From Pseudomonadota bacterium (lineage in GTDB: Bacteria > Pseudomonadota > Gammaproteobacteria > Burkholderiales > Eutrophovitaceae), in the NCBI GenBank assembly GCA_027624715.1, contig JAQBTV010000003.1:1-64000 (forward strand): a stretch of 64,000 nt of DNA, written 5' to 3'. The position numbers were made by a program, and so were the translations under genes. Positions 17,411 through 27,322 of the stretch are shown here, piece by piece. The stretch's first letter is position 1, and each line of letters begins with the position of its first letter. A model generated the notes under the pieces. The model ran no database searches, was not told the origin of the DNA, and was given only the letters and a program-made list of their open reading frames with translations.

Positions 17411-18823
17411 TTAAATTTTAGGACGAGCTTTCCAAAATTCACTCAACTGCTCAAAAGCATGCCCGAATTGCAACACACCAAAATCATCTCGAAAACGGCC
17501 AACAATCTGAAGCCCAACCGGTAATCCAGATGACGAAAATCCAGCGGGCACTGAGAGCGCAGGATGGCCAGTGGCACTGATACGAAAACAAGATTTCATC
17601 CAGTCAAGATAGGTTGACAGGATATTTCCATTAATTTCACTGACGTACGGAAGATCGACATCAAATGGTAAGACCTGTGTCACAGGGCAAATTATAAACT
17701 CATATGTATTCATAAATTGCCTAAGTCTCTCATACATTGCGCTTCTTAACCGCTCCGCTCGAGCCACCTCAGGACCTGTAAGTGTCCTTCCCTGCTCAAT
17801 ATTCCACACCAGCGTATCTTTAAACTGGTCTGGGTGTGCCGCTAAAAGTTCACCAAGCACCGACTCCATATGCCACGCTCTTAATACGTGAAAGACCTCA
17901 TCCGCTTCAGTCAAATCTGGGTCGACCTCATCAACAATACACCCTGTATCTTCAATACGATGAACCGCTGTTTCAATGACTTTAAGTACCTCATCATCCA
18001 CAGGCAAACCACCCAGCGTTCTGCTCCAAGCGACTCTCACACCACTGAAGTCTCTTTCTAAGCCTTGTTGAAAAATATTCGGGCTCTCTGTGATCGACAA
18101 AGGACAACGCGGATCTGGACCCGCGATCGCAGACAGCATCAACGAAACATCAGCAACCGTTCTAGCCATTGGGCCTAGAACGGAGAGTGGAAACCAAGCT
18201 GAAGGGTTTGGCCAAATTGGAACAAGCCCCGTCGAAGGCCTAAACCCAACGACATTACAAAAACTAGCCGGATTCCTTAGCGACCCTCCTAAATCCGATC
18301 CATCAGCAATGGGTACGAGGCCAGACGCAAGCGCAGCAGCAGCTCCGCCACTAGAGCCACCGCAAGTTTTATTTAAGTCATATGGATTTCGAGTGGCGCC
18401 AAAAACTTTATTAAAAGTTTGACTACCGGCGCCAAACTCTGGCGTATTGGTCTTACCTACTGTGATGGCACCCGACTGCCGCAGCCTCTCAACGATCAAG
18501 GCGTCGTGGTCGGGAATAAAGTCCTCGTACAAAGGGGATCCGAAAGTCGTCCTGATTCCCTTGGTTAAAGTTAAATCTTTATGCGCAACGGGTAGCCCTT
18601 CCAATAACCCTAATGGAACCTGGCTCATGATGCGTTGATCGATATTGCTGGCAGTAACTCTTGCTCGCTCCTCGTCCAACGTGACAATGGCATTAATTTG
18701 CGGATTAACTTTTACAATTTGTTCTAAATGACAATCAAGCAACTCTGTAGCAGAAATCTTTCGCTGCCGCACCAAGTCGAGCATAGTGTGGGCCGGAAGA
18801 AAACAGACATCTACTTTATTCAT
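17411..18823 (-). CDS. Amidase signature family enzyme
   Basis: 470 residues, the standard length. The Ser-cisSer-Lys triad is visible: the lysine in AHKDLT, and GGSSGGAAAALASG followed by DGSDLGGSLRNPA. Members hydrolyse varied amides; GatA is unlikely because no gatB/gatC is adjacent. No signal peptide is seen, so it acts in the cytoplasm. Its start follows the first HExxH gene by 25 bases, suggesting co-transcription with that exported protein. The substrate is unknown. Confidence 0.9.
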   Translation of the reverse strand: MNKVDVCFLPAHTMLDLVRQRKISATELLDCHLEQIVKVNPQINAIVTLDEERARVTASNIDQRIMSQVPLGLLEGLPVAHKDLTLTKGIRTTFGSPLYEDFIPDHDALIVERLRQSGAITVGKTNTPEFGAGSQTFNKVFGATRNPYDLNKTCGGSSGGAAAALASGLVPIADGSDLGGSLRNPASFCNVVGFRPSTGLVPIWPNPSAWFPLSVLGPMARTVADVSLMLSAIAGPDPRCPLSITESPNIFQQGLERDFSGVRVAWSRTLGGLPVDDEVLKVIETAVHRIEDTGCIVDEVDPDLTEADEVFHVLRAWHMESVLGELLAAHPDQFKDTLVWNIEQGRTLTGPEVARAERLRSAMYERLRQFMNTYEFIICPVTQVLPFDVDLPYVSEINGNILSTYLDWMKSCFRISATGHPALSVPAGFSSSGLPVGLQIVGRFRDDFGVLQFGHAFEQLSEFWKARPKI

Positions 18824-18848
18824 ACGTTTATCAAAAGACCAATTAAAT

Positions 18849-20264
18849 TTAATTATGGAGCCCTGAGGGATTCATAATTTGACCGGATAAACCAGTTTGC
18901 GAATTCTCATCAAATACAGGATTGTTTCCCAGAAATTGTATGCCAATCGCTTTAAATGTAGCCGCATAATTAGGAAATTTTTCATCTATGATTTCTTTAT
19001 TTTTTCGACGGACAAACAGATCATCATTTAATAGTGAATCAAGGTCAGCTAATAATTGATCGCCAGAGATACTCCGCGTCTCATCATAACAGCAACTATG
19101 ATATTTCCTCAGCACATCCATTAAAGTAACCCCTCCTTGAGACCTGCTCCTCAACTCCACATCGATACCAAAAAAGTATGCTGCTCCACCCCAGTACACA
19201 TGAAGGTACGTCCCTCTCTTGGAAAGACGACCCATGGACTCTGCAACCGTAAACCCTTGGCCCGCTTTAGCTCCCAAAACAAAACCTCGGTACAACCTCG
19301 ACCATGACTCTGCCGAGCTAATAGCGCCACTTTCAACCATCGCAAGATGCTGCAGATAGGTCGGCAATCCCTCGATAATCCAGTAATCACTAGAATTAAT
19401 ATGCGGGAACAAAAAATGTGACATCTCATGAGGAAGACTCCAATCCCATACGAGCTGCTCTAAGTTGGCGTCTCGCTTAACAAACAAATGAATGCCGGCA
19501 CCTCCACCACGCGTCACATACGCCCAGGGCACAACAGAACTACTTCGGTCACTGGGGCTAACGATCACCTGCACTTGGGGCCTAGGAAAAAAGCCCATGA
19601 GCTCGGAGACCCCCTGAGCTGATCGCTTAATCCAACGAACCAAGTCTTCTCTATTGATACGCTCAAAATCACCCAAAATACTGACTTCAAAAATACTTCC
19701 ACTAACATCAATAACATTGGGTTCTCGGTTTGTCAGCGCCACGATACCCTCCCACGATACAGGCGTATTCAAACCGACAAAACGTGTTTTTCCTATTCGC
19801 TGCCATGGGGTTGAAACAAAAATGTCCTCAGGCGCCCGAAAATCGATCTCAAATGTCTCGTATTGGGCATCCGGCTCAGGCCTCATTAACCAATCGCCAA
19901 TTGAGGTGAGCATATTTCTGTCCTCTACTACCCTCGTTTCGGCGCCACCGCGCTGCTCGCCCTGAAGCCTTGGTTCGAGTAAAACATCGTAGAAAATACA
20001 TCGGGCGGTGTTATCTCGGGGGACAGCAATTAAGTCAACATTCAACTCAAGCAAGTCGCCTGTATCAAGCCTTACATTTCTCACAAATGATCCAGAGGCG
20101 TCATTCGCATATAAAAACGAAGGGATACTGCCACTAAAACAAGCCGACACCTCGAATGATCGGAGATCATTTCCAATAATTACTTGATAACTAAGAGGCG
20201 GCTCTTCAGTTTCTGCAAACGAAATTAACGGAAGAAAAAGCGCAAAATAAAATATTTTTTTCAT
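18849..20264 (-). CDS. Exported HExxH metallopeptidase-like protein A
   Basis: 471 residues with a signal peptide (MKKIFYFALFLPLISFA). The centre holds HEMSH (H279, E280, H283) and, after 14 residues, E298 in WIIEGLPTYLQ, a gluzincin arrangement with shorter spacing than M1 or M61 enzymes. A beta-rich N-terminal half with a STPW segment recalls M61 glycyl aminopeptidases. A CC pair follows in a YHSCCYDETR segment. It is clearly paralogous to the next gene upstream. It is probably a periplasmic or secreted zinc peptidase of the MA clan; the substrate is unknown. Confidence 0.75.
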   Translation of the reverse strand: MKKIFYFALFLPLISFAETEEPPLSYQVIIGNDLRSFEVSACFSGSIPSFLYANDASGSFVRNVRLDTGDLLELNVDLIAVPRDNTARCIFYDVLLEPRLQGEQRGGAETRVVEDRNMLTSIGDWLMRPEPDAQYETFEIDFRAPEDIFVSTPWQRIGKTRFVGLNTPVSWEGIVALTNREPNVIDVSGSIFEVSILGDFERINREDLVRWIKRSAQGVSELMGFFPRPQVQVIVSPSDRSSSVVPWAYVTRGGGAGIHLFVKRDANLEQLVWDWSLPHEMSHFLFPHINSSDYWIIEGLPTYLQHLAMVESGAISSAESWSRLYRGFVLGAKAGQGFTVAESMGRLSKRGTYLHVYWGGAAYFFGIDVELRSRSQGGVTLMDVLRKYHSCCYDETRSISGDQLLADLDSLLNDDLFVRRKNKEIIDEKFPNYAATFKAIGIQFLGNNPVFDENSQTGLSGQIMNPSGLHN

Positions 20265-20398
20265 TCTTTAAAAGCGTGACTGCCCATTTCTAACGGATAC
20301 GAAATCTAAGTTACAACATTGGTACGTTAGCTTTTACCAGAAGATTAAAGAGAAATAAAATACGCAGAAGATTCGCTGCAATTTAACCCCATTAGCCT

Positions 20399-21838
20399 TT
20401 ATGGTTTCGAAATAAGCATAATTTGATCTCGAAGAGACCGCTGGTCAACCTCATCCGATAACGTCACATCACCGTCGCTTACAACCAACCCAAGCAATTG
20501 GAACGCATCAGCCAAATCAGGGAACTCGTTAGTACCCACATAACGATTCATAAGCGGTACGAAAAGGGGATATCCATATAAGTCGTCAAAAATTGAAAGT
20601 ACCTCGAACGCAGTCCAAGCTCGCGTTCTATCCATACAACACAGATTAAACTCTCGAATAACTCGGTCAAGTGACCACGCCCCGCTTGATTCCTTTCGCA
20701 ACTGGACATCCGCGATCAACATCATCGCCGCACCCCCCCAATAAACCTGCATGAAAGGTTCTCCTTGGTACATCTTCTGAGTCGCTTCGAGCAAGGTCAG
20801 ACCCCTTGCCTCCGCTTCGCGGCTCCCTCTGCGAAAGCCATAGATAAGATTCGACCACGCCTTCTGTGGACTGAGTAGTCCTTTACGCGCCCGGACAACG
20901 TATTGATAGTAACTAGCAAACCCTTCATAAAACCAAGCGTCACCTGGCGATACAAAAGGAAGGAATAAATGCGATAACTCATGCGTAACAGTCCAATCAT
21001 CATAAAACTCTTGCATGTGTCTCCGCTGATTAATCATCAAATGCAGTGTTGGGCTCCCGCCACGCGTCACATAGGCAACCGGTACGGGCTCTCTTGCCCT
21101 GGCATTAGGAATTATGAACACTTGAACATTTGGAAACGGAATCTCGCCAAGCGCGGATTGTATATAAGCCGCTTCCTGGTCAATCCATCCTGCTAATTCC
21201 TCAGCATCGGGTTTTGGCGAGCCATCTAAAATAGAGATATCGAATCGAGTTCCATTAAGGATCAATTCTTTTTTAAAAAAACGTCCAAGGACAATCCATG
21301 ACGGCCAATCAAAAGGCGTTGCAGGCACCTCTAACACGCCTTCGCTTCCCGTGAGATTCCAAGGAGTCGAAAGAGAATAACCAAAGGGTAATTTAAACTC
21401 TACGAAGACCTGTCGGTCGTTCGCAATAATTTCAGGACGCCAAAACCAAAGTCCATTAGATACAGCAGTTGCGTCTATTGATTTATACAACTTAGGACCC
21501 GTCATGTCATGTCGCTGCACACCTCTGGAGATATCCACTTGATAATGAATGCAAGTCCCTTCAGACAGGCCAGCTGTAGGGATAAATCCAGATAAAGTTA
21601 TCGGCTCACCAGACTCATACCAAGCCCCAATTAAGGCAACAGATGCGTCTAGAGACTCAGCAACCAGCTTTTCTGGAGGCTGACCCTTAAAACAAAGGTC
21701 GACAGTCAATTTTTTCAAATCAAGCTCCGCTGAAACCCGATAGTGGTAGTCAGCTTGAGCATCAACGGCACACATTAACCCAAGCCAGATAAAACAAAAT
21801 TTAACACCTTGGGATTTTTTTAATGTAGCTCTAAGCAC
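20399..21838 (-). CDS. Exported HExxH metallopeptidase-like protein B
   Basis: 479 residues; the GTG start has GGAG seven bases upstream. A signal peptide (about residues 10-30) is followed by a beta-rich region, then HELSH (H286, E287, H290) and E305 in WFYEGFASYY with the same 14-residue spacing as protein A. It shares with A a VYWGGAA segment, a CC pair (FNLCCMDRTR) and a STPW motif, so the two arose by tandem duplication. It is a gluzincin-type zinc peptidase by motif; the substrate is unknown. The 134-base gap between the two genes has no recognised feature. Confidence 0.75.
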   Translation of the reverse strand: MLRATLKKSQGVKFCFIWLGLMCAVDAQADYHYRVSAELDLKKLTVDLCFKGQPPEKLVAESLDASVALIGAWYESGEPITLSGFIPTAGLSEGTCIHYQVDISRGVQRHDMTGPKLYKSIDATAVSNGLWFWRPEIIANDRQVFVEFKLPFGYSLSTPWNLTGSEGVLEVPATPFDWPSWIVLGRFFKKELILNGTRFDISILDGSPKPDAEELAGWIDQEAAYIQSALGEIPFPNVQVFIIPNARAREPVPVAYVTRGGSPTLHLMINQRRHMQEFYDDWTVTHELSHLFLPFVSPGDAWFYEGFASYYQYVVRARKGLLSPQKAWSNLIYGFRRGSREAEARGLTLLEATQKMYQGEPFMQVYWGGAAMMLIADVQLRKESSGAWSLDRVIREFNLCCMDRTRAWTAFEVLSIFDDLYGYPLFVPLMNRYVGTNEFPDLADAFQLLGLVVSDGDVTLSDEVDQRSLRDQIMLISKP

Positions 21839-21974
21839 AGAAGCTCCGCAATTATGATTGCCGCATGATTAAATACAAACAAACATAGGAGAAATAGTTA
21901 ATTGAAAAGTTCCTAAACGGACGTGGCATACCCTGCCAAAAAATTATCACTTCGGCTAATTCCTGATGATAAAC

Positions 21975-22772
21975 CTACGGTCTTACCGAGATTTTTTTCA
22001 AATACGGCAACACATCTGGCGCAAATGCTTCATGTTGACAAAGCGTACGGAAATGATTCATGGCGAGCGGATAACGCTCATCGATAACAGGGCCAGTAAT
22101 AGGCTCCAACCCAAGGGTGCGCAGCGTCTCGTCATCACTAGCCCCGCGAAAAAACAAGGCCAGCTCCGAGACTACGCAAATATCAGCAATACTTAGAGAG
22201 TCACCCACCAAATATGAACGACTTGGTGATAAGGCACGATCAAGCCCACCCAAATAGGCATGGAGCGCCGTGTCCGCAGATTCATAGATATCCCTATTAA
22301 GGTTTCCGTCACGCAACGCTAACAAATATATTTGCGCATCGCGCGCAAATACTAAACTGGCGTCGAGAAAACTATCTATTCGAGAAGCAGAATATGCATC
22401 CTCCCCATATAGGGGGCAAGTTGCCGCACCCAGCCTCGCAACTGCGCGCATAATACTGTTGGACTCAAATATACCAACAGAACCATCGGGACTAAAAGCT
22501 GTCGGCACAGCCCCAAAAGGATTAGCAACAAGGAAGCTGTCGGTTTTATAAAGCTGCTTACCCCCAAAACCCATACGTGATTGCCGAACAAATGCAGCAA
22601 TACCCGAGTACTCATCATCAGCAATCTGATGTGCGTCAAAATCCCAGAGCCATTTGGACAGATCATTTGGGTTGGTCCCACGAACATCAATCGTTATCCC
22701 ACACAATCGTGCTGTAATGGTTGCTTTCCAAATTCTCGGGTTCGGAAGATAAGAAAAAATACGTAGATCCAT
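21975..22772 (-). CDS. Glutathione S-transferase family protein
   Basis: 265 residues, a thioredoxin-fold N-domain followed by an all-helical C-domain (from about residue 115) with SYLVGDSLSIADICV, the N-capping box of GSTs. The N-domain resembles the eukaryotic EF1-gamma-like branch (NPFGAVPTAF, FESNSIMRAVARLG). It probably conjugates glutathione to an unknown electrophile. The MDR gene upstream is 56 bases away. Confidence 0.82.
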   Translation of the reverse strand: MDLRIFSYLPNPRIWKATITARLCGITIDVRGTNPNDLSKWLWDFDAHQIADDEYSGIAAFVRQSRMGFGGKQLYKTDSFLVANPFGAVPTAFSPDGSVGIFESNSIMRAVARLGAATCPLYGEDAYSASRIDSFLDASLVFARDAQIYLLALRDGNLNRDIYESADTALHAYLGGLDRALSPSRSYLVGDSLSIADICVVSELALFFRGASDDETLRTLGLEPITGPVIDERYPLAMNHFRTLCQHEAFAPDVLPYLKKISVRP

Positions 22773-22828
22773 TTCAGATATTGAGCCTCAGATATCGCCT
22801 CGGATTTGAACAGGAAACAGTAAAACGT

Positions 22829-23980
22829 CTAAGACGAAACACCCTTATTGGGATTAATTAGGTACTTTGCCCCAGTGGATTTTTTACTATAACCCTTGAT
22901 CGCTTCCAATTGCAGCGCACCAGATAGAGAGATCTCATGAGAGTAGGCACTGGCGAATGTGGTCTTTAATTCCCTCGCAATACGCTGACGTAATCTCTCC
23001 TCCTCAATTGAACCAATCTTTGCCAAAAAATTAAAGAGTAACCACCCTCCCATTCCCCAAGAAAATCCGAAATTACGAACTATCTCAGTTCGAGAAGTAT
23101 CCAAGGAACCGTAGATATAAACCTGCTTATGAGTCGTCGATCCATAACGGCTATATTCTTTAGGCTCTCGATTTAATGCTACCTCCATACAGGTTAAAAT
23201 TTGACCAGCCAACTTACCACCGCCAATGGGATCAAAGGCGATGGTTGCGTTGGTAGCCGCAATCGCGTCTGCCAGCTCCACCAGAAAATCTAAAGATTCA
23301 GTATTACAAACAAACTTCGCGCCTTGCGCTTTCAGCAAATTAACTTGATCCTGTTTTCGCACGATGTTAACTAAAGGGATCCCATCTTTAATGCAGATGC
23401 GGTTCAGCATTAATCCTAAGTTAGATGCGGCAGCGGCGTGCACTATTGCCTTGTGGCCCTCACGGTGCATCGTTTCAACCATGCCCAACGCCGTCATGGG
23501 ATTCACGAAGGAACTCGCACCTTCTGCAGACGTAACATCATCTGGCAGCTGCAAGCAACGCTCAACATTGATACAGCGATATTGTGCATACATAGCACCG
23601 CCAAGCATGGCAACTTTTTTACCCAAGAGGTTTTGAGCCGAGGCCGAACTGCCCGCCTTAACAACCACTCCCGCACCCTCATTGCCAACGGGCATCGGTT
23701 GACCCAACCTCCCGGCCATGGCCTTTATAGCTTTTTCCGGAACCTGTGCGCGGACAACCTGACTCTCAGCACTGCCTGATGCAACCACAGTAGACATATC
23801 AGCAGCGCCAAAGAGTAAGCCCAAGTCAGAGGGGTTAATAGGCGCAGCCTCAATACGCACCAGCACCTCGTCCGCAGCAGGTTCAGGAACCTCGACATGA
23901 ACTAATGATATTTCGAGTTCACCAATGTCACAAATTAACGATTGTAATTGCAATGCGGTAGATGGAATTAGAGCGGCCAT
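22829..23980 (-). CDS. MDR-family NAD(P)H-dependent oxidoreductase
   Basis: 383 residues. The N-terminal GroES-like domain (INPSDLG, GNEGAGVVVKAG) and a Rossmann domain (AAASNLGLMLNRIC) identify a medium-chain reductase of the quinone-oxidoreductase/enoyl-reductase type. No structural-zinc cysteine cluster is seen. It possibly reduces quinones or enones; being beside a GST suggests electrophile detoxification (inference). Confidence 0.82.
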   Translation of the reverse strand: MAALIPSTALQLQSLICDIGELEISLVHVEVPEPAADEVLVRIEAAPINPSDLGLLFGAADMSTVVASGSAESQVVRAQVPEKAIKAMAGRLGQPMPVGNEGAGVVVKAGSSASAQNLLGKKVAMLGGAMYAQYRCINVERCLQLPDDVTSAEGASSFVNPMTALGMVETMHREGHKAIVHAAAASNLGLMLNRICIKDGIPLVNIVRKQDQVNLLKAQGAKFVCNTESLDFLVELADAIAATNATIAFDPIGGGKLAGQILTCMEVALNREPKEYSRYGSTTHKQVYIYGSLDTSRTEIVRNFGFSWGMGGWLLFNFLAKIGSIEEERLRQRIARELKTTFASAYSHEISLSGALQLEAIKGYSKKSTGAKYLINPNKGVSS

Positions 23981-24054
23981 AATATTCCTAACAAATTAAT
24001 TGAAGAAAATAAAATTTACCTTAAACTAAAAGATAATCAGGTGAAAGTCTATCA

Positions 24055-25415
24055 TCACTGCCAAGCCCGGAATCGCAGGGCTAAAACAACAAACACACCA
24101 TAAAAGATCATGGCACCAGCAATCAACCATAAAACATCACTTGGTGTCGCAAAGAATCCAAAACCAAACCACAGCAAACCACTCGCTACAATCAGCATCC
24201 GTAATAAGGCACCCACTACAGGCCCCACCAGGGTATCCAACCCTTGGCTAGCAAAATACAGGCCCAAACCAGCAGCAAAAAATCCATAAAAAGGCCCTAG
24301 AACCTGTAACGTCGCACTGCAATGCGCAACGACTTCCTCGGCACTGCCAAGACCACCACACCACCAATTAGCATTCAATGAGATAGTGAGACCGATCGCG
24401 CCAACAATTACAATATTGGCAAGGCTTCCTCGCCATGCTATTTCGATAGCTCTCGTTCTCTGCCCTGCCCCAGCGTGTGCGCCTACAATAGCTATTAAAG
24501 CGCTGCCAATACCAAAAATGATGGGCACCATCACCAACTCCAAACGCACAGCCAAACCATAACCAGCAAGCCATTCGACCCCAAACCGCGCGAAAAGTCC
24601 GGTTGCGATAAGTGAGTAGACAATAGTTGACGTTGACGCCGTACCTGCGAGCAAGCCGGAGCGCAACAAAGCACCAACGATAGACCAGTCAATTCCATAT
24701 CCAATGAAACGAATCGGCTGGCCAGGCCAAAGAATTAAAATCAACACCGTCACGATACCAATGCCGTATGCAATTAAGAAGGTATACGCCACCGCACTCA
24801 TCGTGTCATTTACACCTGCAAATGCCCCCTCACCTGGAATCAGCCAAACGCCCAAAAACGAAAAAACAAAAACAACTGAAGCCGCCGCTAGCGCGGCTCG
24901 ATTCATCGCTCCAGCACCGCGCAACACCGAGCACAACATGTTGAACAACCAGACTAGCGGCATCCCGAAAAAAACAATTCGCGCATACTCATTAGCCGCC
25001 ATGAGCACGTCGTCACGAGCTCCTACCCAATAAAAGAATATGGGGCCAAAAGCGGTAACGAGCGCCCCCATCACTGCCCCCCAACTAAGCCAATAAAAAT
25101 GGCGCTACGTAGAATTGAATGGGCACGCATTAAATCATTTGCGCCTAACGCACGCGCTACCGCACCACTAGTAGCCCCACCAATAGCTCCGGACGAGAGC
25201 ATCTGCGCCAACATAATCAAAGGGCAAACCGTTGCTGCGGCCGCGAGGGCCACAGTTCCCGCTCGACTAAGAAATATAGCCTCTACAACGATCAATGCCA
25301 TTTTAAGCATCTGGCCAATAATTCCTGGAACGGCCAAACGCGTCAAAGTCGGCAGTAGAGGCGCACCTACCAATGGAGAACCCACTAATGCCTCATTCTT
25401 TCGGTCTTCTTCCAT
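24055..25415 (-). pseudogene. MATE-family multidrug exporter, frameshifted
   Basis: Two abutting reading frames together make one MATE transporter: residues 1-115 (25415-25071) and the remaining 339 (25074-24055). The first frame ends in FIGLVGGQ-stop, the second resumes at VMGALVTAFGPIFF. Adding one base to the six-C run at 25077-25082 restores a seamless LVGGAVMGAL junction. Either the genome carries a one-base deletion, or the homopolymer was misread; a slippage-controlled switch is a third option. Transcribed away from the Old Yellow Enzyme gene. Confidence 0.8.
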
Positions 25416-25522
25416 GGTCACAAGTTGCCGTAACGCTTCATATTTACTTTTGCTTAATATTAAGTTTTAATACTGATCGCGAATGATACGATCCAATCAA
25501 ATACAAATTTAGCATAAAATGA

Positions 25523-25534
25523 TACCGTCCGGTA
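25523..25534. promoter_or_regulatory. Perfect inverted repeat, candidate TetR operator
   Basis: TACCGTCCGGTA is a perfect TACCG-2-CGGTA inverted repeat in the 265-base gap between the MATE gene (minus) and the Old Yellow Enzyme gene (plus). It directly follows a CATAAAAT box. It matches the TACCGAGTGGTA repeat at 570-581 in 10 of 12 positions. Confidence 0.4.
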
Positions 25535-25680
25535 CGAAACGAAAAATCATAGGTTTCGAGCAAACTAATGGTGTTCGCCACAAAACGGGGCAAACCCTAA
25601 AAAAACTGCGCTACTTTAGCTGAATAACAATATTTATTTGCGCTCAATAGCTAATAAAAAAAACTAAATGGAAATTATTC

Positions 25681-26760
25681 ATGGCCTCCCTTCTTGACCC
25701 TATTCAATTCAAACATGGGCCTAAAATTAAAAATCGTTTTTTTCTTGCGCCGCTCACGAATCAACAAAGTCTTGAAGATGGAACCCTAAGCGACGACGAA
25801 TATAAGTGGCTCACCATGCGAGCTCAAGGCGGTTTCGGTATGACCATGACCTGCGCATCCCATGTTCAGGAAATTGGAAAAGGATTTCCAGGCCAACTTG
25901 GCATATGGTCGGACAGTCACATTGAAGGACTCACTCGTCTTGCTGATGGGATTAAACAAGCAGATAGCATTGCTATCTTACAACTGCATCATGCTGGATT
26001 GCGCACATCAAAGGAGATTGTTGGCGACACACCGGTAACCGCCTTCGATCACGCAGAAAGCGGAGCTCGCGGACTCACGACCTCAGAGGTAAAAAAACTT
26101 ATTGAAGATTTTATAGCAGGTGCCAAGCGAGCTGAAAAAGCTGGTTTTGATGGTGTAGAACTCCACGGTGCACATAGTTATATTTTGTGTAACTTTTTAA
26201 GTGCTGCAATTAACCAGCGCGAAGACGAATATGGTGGCTCTTTCGAAAATCGTGGAAGGATTCTATCTGAAATCATTGACGGCATTAAAAGTGCGTGCCA
26301 CCACGACTTCATACTGGGAGTAAGGCTTAGCGCGGAAAAATTTGGTATGCGAACAGAAGACTCAGTTGGAACCGCTCGAAAATTAATGAATGAGGACGTG
26401 ATTGATTTCTTAGATATGTCACTTTGGGACATTTTTAAAGAAGCTGAAGACGAGGAGTTTAAAGGACAATCACTGATCAGACTTTTTACGAACCTGGAGC
26501 GAAAAAATGTTCAACTCGGAGTTGCGGGCAAAATTCGAACACCACAGGATGCAGAGGCAGCAATGAACGCCGGAGTTGACTGGATCATGTTGGGTCGAGC
26601 GGCAATGCTCGAGTACGACTTCCCCAATAAATACGTTACCGACCCCAATTTCAAACCAGTCGAAATGCCCGTGCCAAGTAGTCATTTAACGGCACAAGGC
26701 CTATCTAACAAGTTCCAAATTTATGTTCGAGGAAGATGGCCAGAGTTTTTTGCCGACTGA
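25681..26760 (+). CDS. NADH:flavin oxidoreductase, Old Yellow Enzyme family
   Basis: 359 residues, FMN TIM-barrel. The FMN/substrate region ILQLHHAG, the GFDGVELHGAHSYILCNFLS motif and the C-terminal AGVDWIMLGRAAM phosphate site are typical. Members reduce activated C=C bonds or nitro compounds. Preceded by the perfect inverted repeat at 25523 and divergent from a MATE gene, an arrangement fitting electrophile- or drug-responsive control. Confidence 0.88.
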   Translation: MASLLDPIQFKHGPKIKNRFFLAPLTNQQSLEDGTLSDDEYKWLTMRAQGGFGMTMTCASHVQEIGKGFPGQLGIWSDSHIEGLTRLADGIKQADSIAILQLHHAGLRTSKEIVGDTPVTAFDHAESGARGLTTSEVKKLIEDFIAGAKRAEKAGFDGVELHGAHSYILCNFLSAAINQREDEYGGSFENRGRILSEIIDGIKSACHHDFILGVRLSAEKFGMRTEDSVGTARKLMNEDVIDFLDMSLWDIFKEAEDEEFKGQSLIRLFTNLERKNVQLGVAGKIRTPQDAEAAMNAGVDWIMLGRAAMLEYDFPNKYVTDPNFKPVEMPVPSSHLTAQGLSNKFQIYVRGRWPEFFAD

Positions 26761-26801
26761 AGAGTCGAGCTAAGAAGCCCTCTATTGCGACCATTTTTAA
26801 T

Positions 26802-26830
26802 GCACCAAAAATTGCGTGGTGCCTATTTTT
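26802..26830 (+). terminator. Intrinsic terminator between convergent genes
   Basis: GCACCA (26802-26807) pairs with TGGTGC (26817-26822) around a 9-base loop, followed by CTATTTTT. On the other strand the hairpin is followed by an ATTAAAAATGG stretch, so weak bidirectional use is possible. It lies between the Old Yellow Enzyme gene and ubiK, which converge. Confidence 0.6.
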
Positions 26831-26842
26831 ATCCAAAAATAA

Positions 26843-27079
26843 TTAACCACCCGCCTTGTGTAATTCCTCGATACGCTGCTCCAAGGTGCGCAACCTATCT
26901 TGTGCTCGCCTTAAAACCTCAACCTGAGCATCAAACTCTTCTCTTGTAACTAAGTTGTGACTTGCGAACCACCCGGAGAGGACGGCGCGTACATTTCTTT
27001 GCACATCTTGAATTGGACTATTTTTTACTAAATCATTGATTTTATTTATCAATTCATCTAGTACTTTCTTGTCTATCAT
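26843..27079 (-). CDS. ubiK: Ubiquinone biosynthesis accessory factor UbiK
   Basis: 78 residues from the ATG at 27079, which has GAGGG 8 bases upstream; a TTG five codons earlier is less likely. The BMFP family pattern is clear: N-terminal amphipathic helix, VRAVLSGWFASHNLVTREEFDAQ in the middle (conserved core around LVTREEFD), and a C-terminal coiled coil of heptads. In E. coli it binds UbiJ and supports aerobic ubiquinone synthesis. Confidence 0.9.
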   Translation of the reverse strand: MIDKKVLDELINKINDLVKNSPIQDVQRNVRAVLSGWFASHNLVTREEFDAQVEVLRRAQDRLRTLEQRIEELHKAGG

Positions 27080-27243
27080 CTGGATAACCCTCAATTTAGC
27101 TCTAGATCAGTTACTTGATGAAGACAATTGTAAATCCTACGCGGCCATACGTCTTTAAATAACTCCTTGTATTCTCACCTCGGGGAACCCTGCCTAACAC
27201 CTACTTAAACAACGCACCACAACAGTCAGAATAGCAAAAATAT

Positions 27244-27258
27244 GCACCATATTGGTAC
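27244..27258 (+). promoter_or_regulatory. NtrC-type enhancer site
   Basis: GCACCATATTGGTAC matches the NtrC consensus GCACYAWWWTGGTGC at 13 of 15 positions. It lies about 65 bases upstream of the sigma-54 promoter of glnK-amtB, at the usual enhancer distance. A weaker half site GCACCA is at 27214-27219. Confidence 0.65.
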
Positions 27259-27322
27259 TTCTATCCAGACCTTCTCAGCTTCTACCAAAAAAAAATCATA
27301 TATATCAACATTATATATAATC

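Noticed and set aside
26802-26822. GCACCA...TGGTGC as an NtrC site
   Set aside because: The arms are separated by 9 bases where NtrC sites have 3, and the T-rich tail between convergent genes fits a terminator better.
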